Shown in pieces: positions 52,893 through 61,591 of a DNA stretch of 64,000 bases. Within the stretch, counting starts at the first letter, position 1; each line of letters starts with the position of its first letter. A model generated the notes under the pieces. It worked only from the letters and a program-made list of their open reading frames with translations, did not search any database and was not told the origin of the DNA. The stretch comes from Altererythrobacter sp. XM-24bin4 (lineage in GTDB: Bacteria; Pseudomonadota; Alphaproteobacteria; Sphingomonadales; Sphingomonadaceae): the NCBI GenBank assembly GCA_003149575.1, contig QCWG01000001.1, positions 835,183 to 899,182 on the forward strand. Reading direction: 5' to 3'. The translations under genes and the position numbers were made by a program.

Positions 52893-55316
52893 ATGAGCAA
52901 ATGGATCGGAGCGGCGGGCTGGGCCCCCAAGGAAGCCAAGGCTGGCGACCGTTTACCCTATCTGCGGATGGTCGACGAAAACACGCTGTTGCTGCGCGAT
53001 GGATCGGTCATGTCCTCCATTCAAGTGCCTGGCCTGTTGTTCGAAACTGAGGACACAGACAGCCTGAATGCCCATGCGGCGACGCGCGAAGTGGTGCTGC
53101 GTTCGACACTCGATTCACGCTTCGTGCTGTACCACCATGTCATCCGCCGCCGGGTAGAGGTAGAGCTAGATGCGAAATTTGATGATCCGCTCTGCCGTCA
53201 TATCGATACGCGTTGGAAAGAACGGCTCGCAGGTGGTTCTCTGTTCATCAATGACCAGTTTATCACGCTAATCCGCCGCCCCGCACGTGGCAAGGCGGGC
53301 CTGGCAGAACGTGTTTCACGCTTTTTCAATCGGGCGCGCAGCAGCGAAGTCGAAGCCGATACCAAGGATGTTCGCACACTGAAGGCCGCGGTCACCGGGC
53401 TTGTCGCATCGCTGCAAAGTTACGGCGCGCAGGTGCTCGGCCAATACGAGGGGCTGACGGGCACCAATTCGGAAATGCTCGAGCTGCTTTCGGCGATCTA
53501 CAATGGCGAGATGCGCCCCGTGCGCGAGCCGGAGCATGACACTGACGTAGGTCAAATGCTGCCCTATCGACGCGCAAGTTTCGGTTTGGATGCGATGGAG
53601 CTTCGCGGTTCAGGCGAGGTAGAATTCGCAGCTCTTCTGGGCCTTAAAGAATACCCCGACGCCACATCGCCGGGCCTGCTTGATGGCTTGCTGCGCCAGC
53701 CGTACGAGATGATCGTCACGGAAAGCTACGCGCCTACCGAACGAACCACGGCACGAGAGCGGATTGATTTGGCGCTGCGGCGTCTGCGCGCGGTGGATGA
53801 AGAGGCAGCGGCCGAGCGTGCTGACATGCTTACCGCGCGGGACGAGCTGGGCAATGGCTCGGTTGGCTTCGGCGATCATCACCTGACAGTGCTGGTCCGT
53901 GAAAGCAATCTGGCCCGGCTTGATGAGGCAACGGCATCTTGTGCTGCGGCTTTGGCAGATGCCGGCGCGATTGCTGTTCGCGAAGACATCAATTTGGAGC
54001 CCGGTTTCTGGGCACAATTTCCGGGTAATGAGCAATATGTGGTGCGCCGCGCACTGATCAGCAGCGCGAATATGGCTGGCTTCGGCTCAATGCATGGCTT
54101 TGCGCTGGGCAAGGCAAATGGCAACCACTGGGGTGAAGCGGTAACACTGCTGCAAACGACCAGCGCGACTCCGTTTTTCTTCAATTTTCACAATGGCGAT
54201 CTGGGCAATTTCTCGGTCATCGGCCCATCCGGTTCAGGCAAGACGGTGGTGATGAACTTCCTCGCTGCGCAGGCGCAGAAATTCAATCCACGCACAGTCC
54301 TGTTCGACAAGGATCGCGGTGCAGAGCTGTTCATTCGCGGGATTGGCGGGCGATATGACCGGATCAGCGCGGGCGAACCAACTGGTTTCAACCCGCTCGC
54401 GCTACCCGACACGGCAGAGAACAAGGCATTCTTGCGCGATTGGCTGGGTGTAATTCTGGAAGCGAACGGGCCGGAAGAGTTAGCCACGATTTCGGCTGCA
54501 GTGGACGCCGCTTACAGCAATGATGCATCGCTGCGCCGCTTGCGCCATTTCAAGGAATTGCTGGCCGGATCGCGCAGGCCGCAGCCCGGCGATCTGGCGG
54601 ACCGGCTCTCGGCATGGATCGGTGATGGTGAGCACGCCTGGTTGTTCGACAACGCAAGCGACAAGCTTGATCTGGCGAACCGTGTGCTTGGCTTTGACAT
54701 GACCGCGCTGCTTGAAAATCCGCGCCTCCGCACGCCGACCATGATGTATTTGTTCCACCGCATTGATGAGCGGTTGGACGGTGAGCCGACCATGATCCTG
54801 ATTGATGAAGGGTGGAAGGCGCTGGATGACGAAGTCTTCGCTGCGCGTATCCGCGACTGGTTGAAGACGTTGCGTAAGCGCAATGCGCTGGTTGGGTTTG
54901 CCACACAAAGTGCCAGCGACGCACTCGAAAGCCGGATCTCGGCTGCATTGGTGGAACAGACCGCGACGATGATTTTCATGCCCAACAGCCGCGCGCGGGC
55001 AGAGGATTATTGCGATGGCTTTGGCCTGACCGATCATGAGCTGGCGCTGATCCGGTCGCTTCCGGCACACAGCCGCTGCTTCCTGGTTCGTCAGCCCGAC
55101 GCGAGCGTTGTGGTGCGGCTTGACCTTTCAGGCGCTCCGGAAGTTTTGACGATCCTGTCTGGTCGCGAAGCTTCAGTGCGCAAGCTGGACCAGTTGCGCG
55201 CATCGGTTGGCGATGATCCGGCGGAATGGTTCCCGCCGCTGACCGGCCGCGTGTGGCCCGAACATGCAGACAATGATGCCGGCGGCGAATTGCCGCTGTG
55301 GCAGGCGGCAGAGTAA
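52893..55316 (+). CDS. virB4: VirB4/CagE ATPase of type IV secretion
   Basis: The 807-residue cytosolic ATPase has a CagE/TrbE/VirB domain in the first half and the RecA-like motor in the second. Walker A GPSGSGKT lies at about 446-453 and Walker B MILIDEGW at about 633-640. GDLGNFSVIGPSGSGK and LFDKDRGAELFIRGIGGRY are typical. It energises pilus assembly and transport. The stop overlaps the virB6 start by one base (TAATG). Confidence 0.94.
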   Translation: MSKWIGAAGWAPKEAKAGDRLPYLRMVDENTLLLRDGSVMSSIQVPGLLFETEDTDSLNAHAATREVVLRSTLDSRFVLYHHVIRRRVEVELDAKFDDPLCRHIDTRWKERLAGGSLFINDQFITLIRRPARGKAGLAERVSRFFNRARSSEVEADTKDVRTLKAAVTGLVASLQSYGAQVLGQYEGLTGTNSEMLELLSAIYNGEMRPVREPEHDTDVGQMLPYRRASFGLDAMELRGSGEVEFAALLGLKEYPDATSPGLLDGLLRQPYEMIVTESYAPTERTTARERIDLALRRLRAVDEEAAAERADMLTARDELGNGSVGFGDHHLTVLVRESNLARLDEATASCAAALADAGAIAVREDINLEPGFWAQFPGNEQYVVRRALISSANMAGFGSMHGFALGKANGNHWGEAVTLLQTTSATPFFFNFHNGDLGNFSVIGPSGSGKTVVMNFLAAQAQKFNPRTVLFDKDRGAELFIRGIGGRYDRISAGEPTGFNPLALPDTAENKAFLRDWLGVILEANGPEELATISAAVDAAYSNDASLRRLRHFKELLAGSRRPQPGDLADRLSAWIGDGEHAWLFDNASDKLDLANRVLGFDMTALLENPRLRTPTMMYLFHRIDERLDGEPTMILIDEGWKALDDEVFAARIRDWLKTLRKRNALVGFATQSASDALESRISAALVEQTATMIFMPNSRARAEDYCDGFGLTDHELALIRSLPAHSRCFLVRQPDASVVVRLDLSGAPEVLTILSGREASVRKLDQLRASVGDDPAEWFPPLTGRVWPEHADNDAGGELPLWQAAE

Positions 55317-56497
55317 TGGCGGGGACTTGCGATACTGCGCTAGAGGGCATGGGCGGGGGCATTGCCTCTGCGCTGCAGGCCATCGAATGCATGGCTCAGC
55401 AAGGCGCAGCGGGTATGTTCGGCAGCCTGTTCGCTCCCGGCGGGGCGCTGCAAACAACCCTGGTCATTCTGCTGACCTTCTATGTAGCCTTCTTCGGGAT
55501 CAGCTTGATGCTGGGGCGCTCCAGCTTGAGCGTCCGGGCACTGGTTCCGCGCATGATGACTCTGGGCCTTGTTCTTACCTTTGCGACAAGCTGGGTCGCC
55601 TACCAAGGCGTCGTCTGGAACCTTATCGTATGGGGTCCGGAATGGTTGGCCAGAGTTCTTACGGGCAGCGATGGCCCGGCCACCCTGGTATTCGGGCAAA
55701 AGCTGGATGTGGTATTCGAGGCTGTACAGCAAGCGAGCCAGGGTCAGGAGAACTTTGAAGCATTCTCGCCGCCTGGTTTGATGTGGTTGGGGGCAGTCTT
55801 ATTGTTGCTGGGGACAGTTGGCATCCTGGCCACATCGAAAATTGCCTTGGCATTGCTGGTGGCAATTGGTCCTGCCTTCGTTGTGATGGCTTTGTTCAAC
55901 GGTACACGCGGCCTATTCACCGGTTGGCTTAAAGGCTTGGTCATGCTGGCGCTGGTTCCGCTGTTTGCCGTGCTGGGCGGCACAATCATGCTGGAGTTGG
56001 CAGTGCCGGTGCTGTCCGCATTGGTTGCCATACCCGGCGAAGTATCACCGCGTGCGGCGATGGCGTTTTTCCTGATCGGTGCGGTACATGTCGCATTGAT
56101 GTTTATGGTACTCAAAGTGACCGGCACCATGGTTGCCGGCTGGCAGGTGTTCGGGCTTGCACCGCAAGGCGACACGGTGGATGCTGCGGCGGTCAGCACC
56201 TTTAACCAAACCTCGGCCCGTGTGGCTGAGGCGCGCAACGCAACGATAGCTGCAACCGCCTCGGGCGCTCGCCGTGTGGACGTTGCAGCAGCGACTATGA
56301 CCAATATGGCCAGTGATGGCGGCGGCACTGGCAGCACGGCAAGGGTGCGCGAAACACGGGTGTACGCCACATCCGGGGGCAGTGCAGCCCCGCATTCTGA
56401 CACGAGACAATCCACGTCACGCACGCGTGGTATCGGCAATCGCTTCCGCCCTGTTCAAGCGCGCGCTTTAGCGCGCAAATCGGAGACTTCATCATGA
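55316..56497 (+). CDS. virB6: VirB6/TrbL-type polytopic membrane protein
   Basis: The 393-residue protein has about six membrane segments between residues 40 and 285 and a hydrophilic tail. Markers of the family are LVILLTFYVAFFGISLML and KIALALLVAIGPAFVVMALFNGTRGLFTGWLKGLVMLALVPLF. It forms part of the inner-membrane channel. It overlaps virB9 by four bases (ATGA) with no room for virB7 or virB8, which lie between virB6 and virB9 in standard loci. Confidence 0.88.
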   Translation: MAGTCDTALEGMGGGIASALQAIECMAQQGAAGMFGSLFAPGGALQTTLVILLTFYVAFFGISLMLGRSSLSVRALVPRMMTLGLVLTFATSWVAYQGVVWNLIVWGPEWLARVLTGSDGPATLVFGQKLDVVFEAVQQASQGQENFEAFSPPGLMWLGAVLLLLGTVGILATSKIALALLVAIGPAFVVMALFNGTRGLFTGWLKGLVMLALVPLFAVLGGTIMLELAVPVLSALVAIPGEVSPRAAMAFFLIGAVHVALMFMVLKVTGTMVAGWQVFGLAPQGDTVDAAAVSTFNQTSARVAEARNATIAATASGARRVDVAAATMTNMASDGGGTGSTARVRETRVYATSGGSAAPHSDTRQSTSRTRGIGNRFRPVQARALARKSETSS

Positions 56498-57303
56498 TCC
56501 GCGCAGCAGCATTTGCGCTCGCTCTTGCAACGGCAACGCTGGCAACTACCCCGGCGATGGCTGATGATCCGCGTCTGGTTGAGCTGGAATATGATCCAGC
56601 ACAAGTCGTGCGCATCAATGGCAAGGCGCGTGTCCAGGCGACAATCATGTTCGCTGAAGACGAAGTGATCGAGAATGTCGCGATCGGGGATTCGCAAAGC
56701 TGGCAAGTCACGCCCAACAAGCGGGCGAACCTACTGTTCGTGAAGCCATTGGCCGATAATGCCGTGACCAATCTGACCGTTGTCACCAGCCAGCGAACTT
56801 ACCTGTTCGATCTGGTTGCGAGCCCGCGCAATCGCCCGGTCTATGTCATGAGCTTCCGCTATCCGGAACTCGAAGCGGCTAAGGCTGCTGCTGCCGAACT
56901 GGAAGCGCGCCGTCAGGCAAATGCCAGCGAGATGGCGGCAGCCACCGATCCTTTCGCAGTGCTTGATCCCGCTGATCTCAATTTCGCATGGGACAAGCGC
57001 GGGGATGCCAGCCTGCATCCGGTACGCGCTTTTGACGATGGCCGTGCCACATTCCTAAGTTGGCCGACTGATCGGGCGGTGCCCGCCATATTGATCACGG
57101 ATTCAGAGGGAACTGAAGGGCCGGTGAATTTCACCGTGCGCGGCGAGACAATCGTGGTTCAGGCGGTGCCGCGCCAGATTGTGCTCAGGCATGGCGAAGA
57201 ATCCGCTCTTTTGATCAACAACGGCCCGGTCCGCCCGTCGCCGCCGCTACGTGATGAGCCGGCGCTCGCTCAGATCGAAGCTGAAGCGCGGGAGAACAAC
57301 TGA
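56494..57303 (+). CDS. virB9: VirB9/CagX outer-membrane complex protein
   Basis: The 269-residue protein has a signal peptide (about 1-22, AMA) and the two-lobed VirB9 fold: an N-terminal beta domain around VVRINGKARVQATIMFAEDEVIENVAIGD and NLTVVTSQRTYLFDLVA, and a C-terminal domain with YVMSFRYPE. It forms the outer-membrane core with VirB10. No VirB7 lipoprotein, its usual partner, is in the window. Confidence 0.9.
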   Translation: MIRAAAFALALATATLATTPAMADDPRLVELEYDPAQVVRINGKARVQATIMFAEDEVIENVAIGDSQSWQVTPNKRANLLFVKPLADNAVTNLTVVTSQRTYLFDLVASPRNRPVYVMSFRYPELEAAKAAAAELEARRQANASEMAAATDPFAVLDPADLNFAWDKRGDASLHPVRAFDDGRATFLSWPTDRAVPAILITDSEGTEGPVNFTVRGETIVVQAVPRQIVLRHGEESALLINNGPVRPSPPLRDEPALAQIEAEARENN

Positions 57304-58382
57304 TGCGTTTGGCCAGCCAAGTTACGGGCAAAGATCCGCGCGATCAGGAGTCAGCTGAAATTATCGATCTGGCAAGCCGCACAGCTTATCCAGCGGTAGC
57401 TCAACAAAAACCGGGCTCGGATGCCTTGGGGCTCGCCGCTGGTGTCGCCATTGTTGCCGGGCTTGGTGCAGTCGCATTCTGGGCGATGACATCGGCGGAA
57501 CTGGAGGAACAGCCAGCTTTGTCCGCTGATCCCACCCCTGTTGCCCCGGCGCCTCAAGAAGTCGAAGCACCAGAACCTGTGCAAGCGTTGCCGCCGCCAA
57601 TTGTTGTACCAGAACCCATTGATGAGAGCGGAGCGGCTGTCGCAATAGCACCAAGCACGAATCCATACTCCAGTCCGACGGTGGTGTTCGATTCGAGCGC
57701 GGCCGGAAATGCGGTAGAGGCTGTTGCGCCAGACGCGGCCGTTGCGACAGGCTCGGCATCGCCGGCATCGACAGGCAATTCAGCCGCCGACTTCGCGAGC
57801 CGCATTGGCGGCGTTGGCGGCGCGCCTGCGCAAGCAACGCCGATGACCAACCCGTCCACCACGGTCACGCAAGGCACGTTGATCCCGGCAATCCTTGAGA
57901 CTGCAATCGACACAGATGTTCCGGGATTTGTCCGTGCAGTCGTGAGCGAGGATGTGCGTAGCTTTGACGGCACCCGCATTCTGGTTCCACGATCATCACG
58001 GCTCGTCGGGCAATACCAATCCGGTCTGCAAGGCGGACAAAAGCGTGCCTTTGTTATCTGGACGCGGCTGATCCGCCCAGACGGCGCTTCGGTCAATCTC
58101 GCATCGCCTGCTGTCGGCTTCGATGGCACCACCGGGCTTGAAGGCGATGTGAATTCGAATTTCTTCGGCCGCTTCGGTTCTGCACTTCTGCTATCCGTGG
58201 TCGATGGCCTCGCTGCGGTTGCATCAGGGGGTGCGTCTGTCGTGCTGGGCGGTGGCAGCTCGGCGGCAGCAGCGGCGATTGAGCAGGACGGCAAGATCGG
58301 CCCGACAGTCCGCGTCCGCCAGGGTGAACCAATCCGCGTATTTACATCGCGAGATCTGGATTTCTCTCAGGTTCCGAATTGA
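57303..58382 (+). CDS. virB10: VirB10/TrbI channel protein
   Basis: The 359-residue protein has a cytosolic N-terminus, a membrane segment at about 41-62, a proline-rich spacer at about 73-110 and the TrbI beta-barrel domain from about 190 (GTLIPAILETAIDTDVPG, RILVPRSSRLVGQYQSG, VWTRLIRPDGASV). It spans the envelope and senses ATP use by the motors. The start (ATG) shares its first base with the stop of virB9. Confidence 0.93.
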   Translation: MRLASQVTGKDPRDQESAEIIDLASRTAYPAVAQQKPGSDALGLAAGVAIVAGLGAVAFWAMTSAELEEQPALSADPTPVAPAPQEVEAPEPVQALPPPIVVPEPIDESGAAVAIAPSTNPYSSPTVVFDSSAAGNAVEAVAPDAAVATGSASPASTGNSAADFASRIGGVGGAPAQATPMTNPSTTVTQGTLIPAILETAIDTDVPGFVRAVVSEDVRSFDGTRILVPRSSRLVGQYQSGLQGGQKRAFVIWTRLIRPDGASVNLASPAVGFDGTTGLEGDVNSNFFGRFGSALLLSVVDGLAAVASGGASVVLGGGSSAAAAAIEQDGKIGPTVRVRQGEPIRVFTSRDLDFSQVPN

Positions 58383-59395
58383 GCGAAAAGACGATGTCCG
58401 CTGAAGTCCATCCTTTGCCGAATGACGTTAAGGCGCCTGCGGGTGAGCACAGTGTGTATCTGGAGGCGTATTTGGCGCCGTTCCGGCAATGGTTGGATCG
58501 CGACACAATAACCGAGATTATGGTCAATCGCCCGGGCGAAGTATGGATCGAAGATGCCACAGATCCCGGAATGAAGCGGGTCGAAACGCCTGACATCGAT
58601 GATGCGCTTGTTCAGCGGCTTGCGGAGCAGGTTGCGCGGGTAAGCCACCAGGGGATCAACCGCGAACACCCATTGCTGGGCGCAACATTGCCGGATGGCG
58701 CGCGTATCCAGTTTTGCGGTCCGCCGGCGGCGCGTAAGCACTGGACGATGGCGATCCGCCGTCATCGCCGGCTCGATTTACCGCTAGACGCCTATGATGC
58801 CGGACCGCTTTCCAAACCTGTGCCCCCGCAAATGCCTGACCCGCAAGCTGAGCCAATCGCCTATCTCCGTGAAGCGATCCGCCAAAGGCGAACAATTCTG
58901 ATCTCAGGCGGCACAAGCACAGGCAAGACGACTTTCCTCAACGCCATGTTGAAGGAAATCCCGCGCGATGAACGCGTGGTTCTGGTGGAGGATACACCGG
59001 AACTGAAACTGCCGGGAGAGAACGGTGTTGGGCTTGTCGCTGTGAAGGGCGAACTGGGTGAAGCCAAGGTGTCCGCCAACGAATTGTTGCAAGCCGCGCT
59101 GCGATTGCGCCCGGACCGGATCGTCTTGGGCGAGCTACGTGGCCAGGAAAGCGTAAGTTTCCTGCGTGCTATCAACACTGGTCACCCGGGCAGCTTTTCT
59201 ACGATCCACGCCAACAGTCTGCGCGGTGCGTTGGAACAATTGTCGCTAATGGTCATGCAGACCGGTATCGGCCTTACGCGCAGCGATACGATTGCCTACG
59301 CAGCTTCTGTAATTGATGTGATTGTTCAGCTTGGCCGCGATGGGACCGGCAAGCGCGGGATTACGGAAATTGCTGATAGCAGCTCGCTTATCTGA
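58379..59395 (+). CDS. virB11: VirB11-type secretion ATPase
   Basis: The 338-residue hexameric ATPase has Walker A GGTSTGKTT at about 177-185, the Asp box VVLVEDTPEL, Walker B RIVLGELRG near 247 and the His box GHPGSFSTIHAN near 268. It powers pilus assembly and substrate passage. The start is TTG 58379 (overlapping virB10 by four bases) or ATG 58394. It is the last T4SS gene; ppk1 follows after about 43 bases. Confidence 0.94.
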   Translation: MSEKTMSAEVHPLPNDVKAPAGEHSVYLEAYLAPFRQWLDRDTITEIMVNRPGEVWIEDATDPGMKRVETPDIDDALVQRLAEQVARVSHQGINREHPLLGATLPDGARIQFCGPPAARKHWTMAIRRHRRLDLPLDAYDAGPLSKPVPPQMPDPQAEPIAYLREAIRQRRTILISGGTSTGKTTFLNAMLKEIPRDERVVLVEDTPELKLPGENGVGLVAVKGELGEAKVSANELLQAALRLRPDRIVLGELRGQESVSFLRAINTGHPGSFSTIHANSLRGALEQLSLMVMQTGIGLTRSDTIAYAASVIDVIVQLGRDGTGKRGITEIADSSSLI

Positions 59396-59437
59396 ATCCT
59401 TCGACAATGTATCGTGCGGGAGTTAGAACAGACCACC

Positions 59438-61591
59438 ATGGGCAGCGAACCGGTCAATCTACAACAAAGCCGTCCCGCGGCGACCAGCGGCGATCTCTAT
59501 TTCAACAGGGAACTGAGCTGGCTGGCGTTTAACGAGCGCGTTCTCGCAGAAGCGAGCAATCCGAACTATCCGCTGCTGGAACGCCTTCGGTTCCTGGCGA
59601 TCTCCGGAAGCAATCTTGATGAATTCGTGATGATCCGCGTTGCCGGCCTTGCGGGACAGGTGCAGCGCGGGATTGAACGCCTGTCGATTGATGGCAGCAC
59701 GCCATCGCAGCAGCTTGCCGCGGTTAGAGAGCGGGTCGTGCGGCTTTCGCTCACTCAGGAGAAGACTTGGCGAGAGCTGCATGAGCAATTGTCCGCCAAC
59801 GGCATCCATGTGGCTGACGAGCACCGCATCTCGCCCGATGCAATTGATTGGCTCGAGACATACTTCCTCGAGGAAATTATGCCGGTTCTCACACCGCAGG
59901 CGCTGGATCCGGCCCATCCGTTTCCATTTGTCACCAATGGCGGCTTGGGCCTTCTCTTCACGCTCACACGGCAAGCAGATGATGAGCAAGTTATCGAGAT
60001 GGTCTTGATCCCGCCTGCTTTGCCTCGATTTGTGCAGGTTCCGGGCGACGATGCGTTGTTTATCTCTGTCGCCAGCCTGATTTGCCGTTTCGCCGATCAT
60101 GTATTTCCCGGTTTTACGATCGAAGGCGACGGGTTGTTCCGTGTGCTGCGTGACAGCGACATAGAGATCGAGGAAGAAGCCGAAGACCTTGTCCGCACAT
60201 TCCGCAGCGCAATCCAGCGCCGGCGCAGAGGGCGTGTGATCCAACTCGAACTGGAAGAGGATTTCGATCCCGTTGCCGAGCAGGTCCTGCTCGAACAATT
60301 GGGCGTGTCCGATGCGATGGTAATGAGGACCGATGGTATTATCGGGATGAGTTCATTGAGCGAGATTGTGGCCGCGGACCGGCGCGATCTCAAATTCGAA
60401 AGCTATAACCCTCGTTATCCTGAACGCATTCGGGAACACGATGGTGACTGTTTCGCTGCCATCCGCGAGAAAGACATCGTCATCCACCACCCTTATGAAA
60501 GCTTTGAAGTGGTGGTGGACTTCATCCGGCAGGCCGCGGCAGATCCGGATGTCGTGGCGATCAAGCAAACACTCTATCGTGCAGGCAACCAGTCGGCCAT
60601 TATCAGCGCGCTCATAGCTGCTGCAGAAGAAGGCAAATCGGTTACCGCGGTGGTTGAGATCAAAGCGCGATTTGATGAAGAGCAAAACCTGATGTGGGCG
60701 AGCAAGCTGGAGCGCGCCGGGGTCCAGGTGATTTACGGCTTCGTCGACTGGAAAACACACGCGAAGGTTGCGATGGTCGTGCGGCGCGAGGAAGATGGGT
60801 TCCGCACCTATTGCCACTTTGGAACGGGTAATTATCACCCGGTTACCACCCGCACCTATACCGACCTCAGCTTCTTTACCGCTGAACCGGAATTCAGCCG
60901 CGATGCGGCAAAGCTTTTCAACTTTGTAAGCGGCTATGTTGAACCGCGCAGTACAGAAGCGCTGGTCATATCACCCATCCATTTGCGCGATCATCTGTAC
61001 GGATTGATTGATGCAGAGATTGCAAACGCACTCGCGGGGAAGCCAGCAGCGATTTGGGGGAAATGCAATCAGATCACTGATCAGGACATGATCGCCAAGC
61101 TCTATGAAGCGAGCCAGGCCGGTGTCGAGATAGAGCTGATCGTGCGCGGTATTTGTTGTTTGCGCCCTGGCGTTGCCGGGGTCAGCGATAACATCCGCGT
61201 CAAATCGATCATCGGACGCTTTCTGGAGCATGGACGAATTTACGCGTTCGCCAATGGACATGCGATGCCAAGCAGCAATGCAAAAGTCTACATTTCCTCA
61301 GCTGATTTAATGGAACGTAATCTTGATCGACGTGTCGAGGCCCTAATCCCGATCAGAAACCGCACCGTGCATGATCAGGTTCTGCAACAGGTGTTGCTTG
61401 CCAATGTTCTTGATAGCGAACAAAGCTGGTGGCTGCGCGAAGACGGCGAATATCTGCGAGCCGAAACCCCTGATAAACCCTTCAACTGTCACCATTACTT
61501 CATGACCAACCCTTCTTTGTCGGGCCGGGGTGATGCGCTGGATCCGGACGCAGTACCAAAGCTTTCCTTGCGCAAGGGGCGCGACGCATGA
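59438..61591 (+). CDS. ppk1: Polyphosphate kinase
   Basis: The 717-residue enzyme makes polyphosphate from ATP. FNRELSWLAFNERVLAEA opens the N domain; the two catalytic histidines are H441 (DWKTHAKVAM) and H598 (RFLEHGRIY). It is often paired with ppx, which overlaps its stop by four bases here. ATG at 59438 is preferred; GTG at 59414 is in frame with GGGAG close by. It may be co-transcribed with virB11. Confidence 0.96.
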   Translation: MGSEPVNLQQSRPAATSGDLYFNRELSWLAFNERVLAEASNPNYPLLERLRFLAISGSNLDEFVMIRVAGLAGQVQRGIERLSIDGSTPSQQLAAVRERVVRLSLTQEKTWRELHEQLSANGIHVADEHRISPDAIDWLETYFLEEIMPVLTPQALDPAHPFPFVTNGGLGLLFTLTRQADDEQVIEMVLIPPALPRFVQVPGDDALFISVASLICRFADHVFPGFTIEGDGLFRVLRDSDIEIEEEAEDLVRTFRSAIQRRRRGRVIQLELEEDFDPVAEQVLLEQLGVSDAMVMRTDGIIGMSSLSEIVAADRRDLKFESYNPRYPERIREHDGDCFAAIREKDIVIHHPYESFEVVVDFIRQAAADPDVVAIKQTLYRAGNQSAIISALIAAAEEGKSVTAVVEIKARFDEEQNLMWASKLERAGVQVIYGFVDWKTHAKVAMVVRREEDGFRTYCHFGTGNYHPVTTRTYTDLSFFTAEPEFSRDAAKLFNFVSGYVEPRSTEALVISPIHLRDHLYGLIDAEIANALAGKPAAIWGKCNQITDQDMIAKLYEASQAGVEIELIVRGICCLRPGVAGVSDNIRVKSIIGRFLEHGRIYAFANGHAMPSSNAKVYISSADLMERNLDRRVEALIPIRNRTVHDQVLQQVLLANVLDSEQSWWLREDGEYLRAETPDKPFNCHHYFMTNPSLSGRGDALDPDAVPKLSLRKGRDA

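Noticed and set aside
51605..59395. Type IV locus as part of a conjugative plasmid or integrative element
   Set aside because: No relaxase, coupling protein, integrase, att-site repeat or partition gene is seen, and the flanks are ordinary chromosomal genes.
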